NCBI GenBank assembly: GCA_045127535.1
Contig: JBGVQN010000031.1
Span: forward strand, 1-53,508
DNA: 53,508 nt
Origin: UBA2942 sp045127535
Lineage (GTDB): Bacteria; Bacillota; Clostridia; Lachnospirales; Lachnospiraceae
Direction: 5' to 3'
The position numbers and the translations under genes were made by a program. This document shows, in pieces, positions 52,696-53,508 of the stretch; the first letter of the stretch is position 1; every line of letters begins with the position of its first letter. The notes beneath the pieces were generated by a model that did no database searches, was not told where the DNA came from, and worked only from the letters and a program-made list of their open reading frames with translations.

Positions 52696-53508
52696 TCAAT
52701 CCTCTAACAGAGCCTGATAGATCTCTCTTTTGCCCACGCCCCGATCCTGGGCTACCAGCTTCATGGCTTCCTTTTTGGCAATGCCCTGAGACAGGTAGTG
52801 TTCCATATGCTCTGCAATGGTCAGCTCCTCCCATTTCTGCTGTTCTTCCTTGATCAGTTCTTCCGGGCTGCGTCCCTGTATGACAATGACGCACTCTCCC
52901 TTTGGAGGCTGTGCCTCATAAAAGGCAATGGCATCCTCCAGGGTAGTCTGGAAAAATGTCTCATGCTTCTTGGTCAGCTCTCTGCACACCGTAATGCTGC
53001 GGTTTTGCAGGACTGCAAGCAGCTCCTCTAATGTCTTTAACAGACGGTGTGGAGCTTCGTACAGCACAATGGTACGGGTCTCTGTGACCAGCTCCTCTAA
53101 TACCTGTCTGCGCTCCTTTTTATCTGCCGGCAAAAATGCCTCAAAGCAGAATCTTCTGGTGGGCAGACCGGAAGCAGTCAGCGCAGTGATACAGGCACAG
53201 GCCCCAGGCAGTGCAGTGACCTGGATCCCTGCAGCGTAACACTGGCACACCAGTTCTTCTCCGGGGTCTGAGATGCCAGGTGTTCCTGCGTCTGTGATAC
53301 AGGCCACAGATTTTCCCTGGAGCATCTGCTCAGTCAGCCAGGCTGCCTTGTCATACTTATTAAACTCATGATAGCTGGTCATGGGTGTTTTGATTTCAAA
53401 ATGGTTGAGCAGCTTGATACTGTTACGGGTATCCTCTGCTGCGATCAGATCCACTTCACTGAGAATACGGATGGCACGATAGGTCATGTCCTCCAAATTC
53501 CCAATAGG
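52696..53508 (-). CDS. rsmI: 16S rRNA (cytidine-1402-2'-O)-methyltransferase, 5' end outside the window
   Basis: Tetrapyrrole-methylase fold. Reading continues upstream of 53496 as PIGNLEDMTYRAIRILSE, the conserved RsmI N terminus, so the gene runs off the right edge and lacks its first few codons here. Further motifs: AAEDTRNSIKLLNHF, CITDAGTPGISDPGEELV and ALPGACACITALTASGLPT. The C-terminal region (SQGIAKKEAMKLVAQDRGV) is also typical. Methylates the decoding centre of 16S rRNA. Confidence 0.95.
   Translation of the reverse strand, partial: PIGNLEDMTYRAIRILSEVDLIAAEDTRNSIKLLNHFEIKTPMTSYHEFNKYDKAAWLTEQMLQGKSVACITDAGTPGISDPGEELVCQCYAAGIQVTALPGACACITALTASGLPTRRFCFEAFLPADKKERRQVLEELVTETRTIVLYEAPHRLLKTLEELLAVLQNRSITVCRELTKKHETFFQTTLEDAIAFYEAQPPKGECVIVIQGRSPEELIKEEQQKWEELTIAEHMEHYLSQGIAKKEAMKLVAQDRGVGKREIYQALLED

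Overview
The window looks like the chromosome of a spore-forming, anaerobic Firmicute of the Lachnospiraceae type. The reasons are the sporulation genes (spmA, spmB, spoVG), the split GlgC/GlgD glycogen enzymes, the DnaD/DnaI primosome genes, a T-box leader, AGGAGG-type ribosome sites and a moderate GC content. Genus and species cannot be fixed from this sequence alone. No tRNA, rRNA, CRISPR array or intact transposase gene was seen.

Region 1 (1 to about 8000) is one end of an integrated mobile element, read leftwards. It carries parB, a TnpV-family gene, a parM-like actin gene, a parR-like gene, a probable oriT and a MobA/MobL relaxase. A tight four-gene cargo operon follows: a membrane-tailed XRE regulator, two small membrane/coiled-coil proteins and a 458-residue protein of unknown function. 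The element abuts the 3' end of rlmD, a plausible integration target. The integrase and the other end lie outside the window.

Region 2 (8000 to 29200) is chromosomal core: rlmD, an orphan solute-binding lipoprotein, spoVG, glgC-glgD, murC, dnaD, dnaI, prs, a large membrane-anchored protein, a proline-rich protein, a DUF402 protein, and the run tsaC, rpiB, comEB, then a Na+/alanine symporter. A dense DnaA-box cluster sits between murC and dnaD.

Region 3 (29600 to 40100) holds a Ca2+-type P-ATPase, a membrane-bound MerR regulator overlapping a YhfC intramembrane protease, tex, spmB, an AT-rich AAA ATPase/nuclease gene that looks imported, and murI.

Region 4 (40200 to 46300) is a four-gene MacAB-like export operon with two different adaptor proteins, one at each end. 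Region 5 (46500 to 50520) is iorA-iorB-paaK under a T-box whose specifier reads as TGG (Trp). This suggests the operon makes tryptophan from indoleacetate when Trp-tRNA is uncharged. Region 6 contains yitT, spmA and the start of rsmI, which runs off the right edge.

A family of structured palindromic repeats is scattered between the genes (9535, 11230, 20442, 40136, about 51532). Two copies have 11-12 bp flanking direct repeats, so they look like MITEs. Different copies share a common inner module but differ in centre and outer arms.
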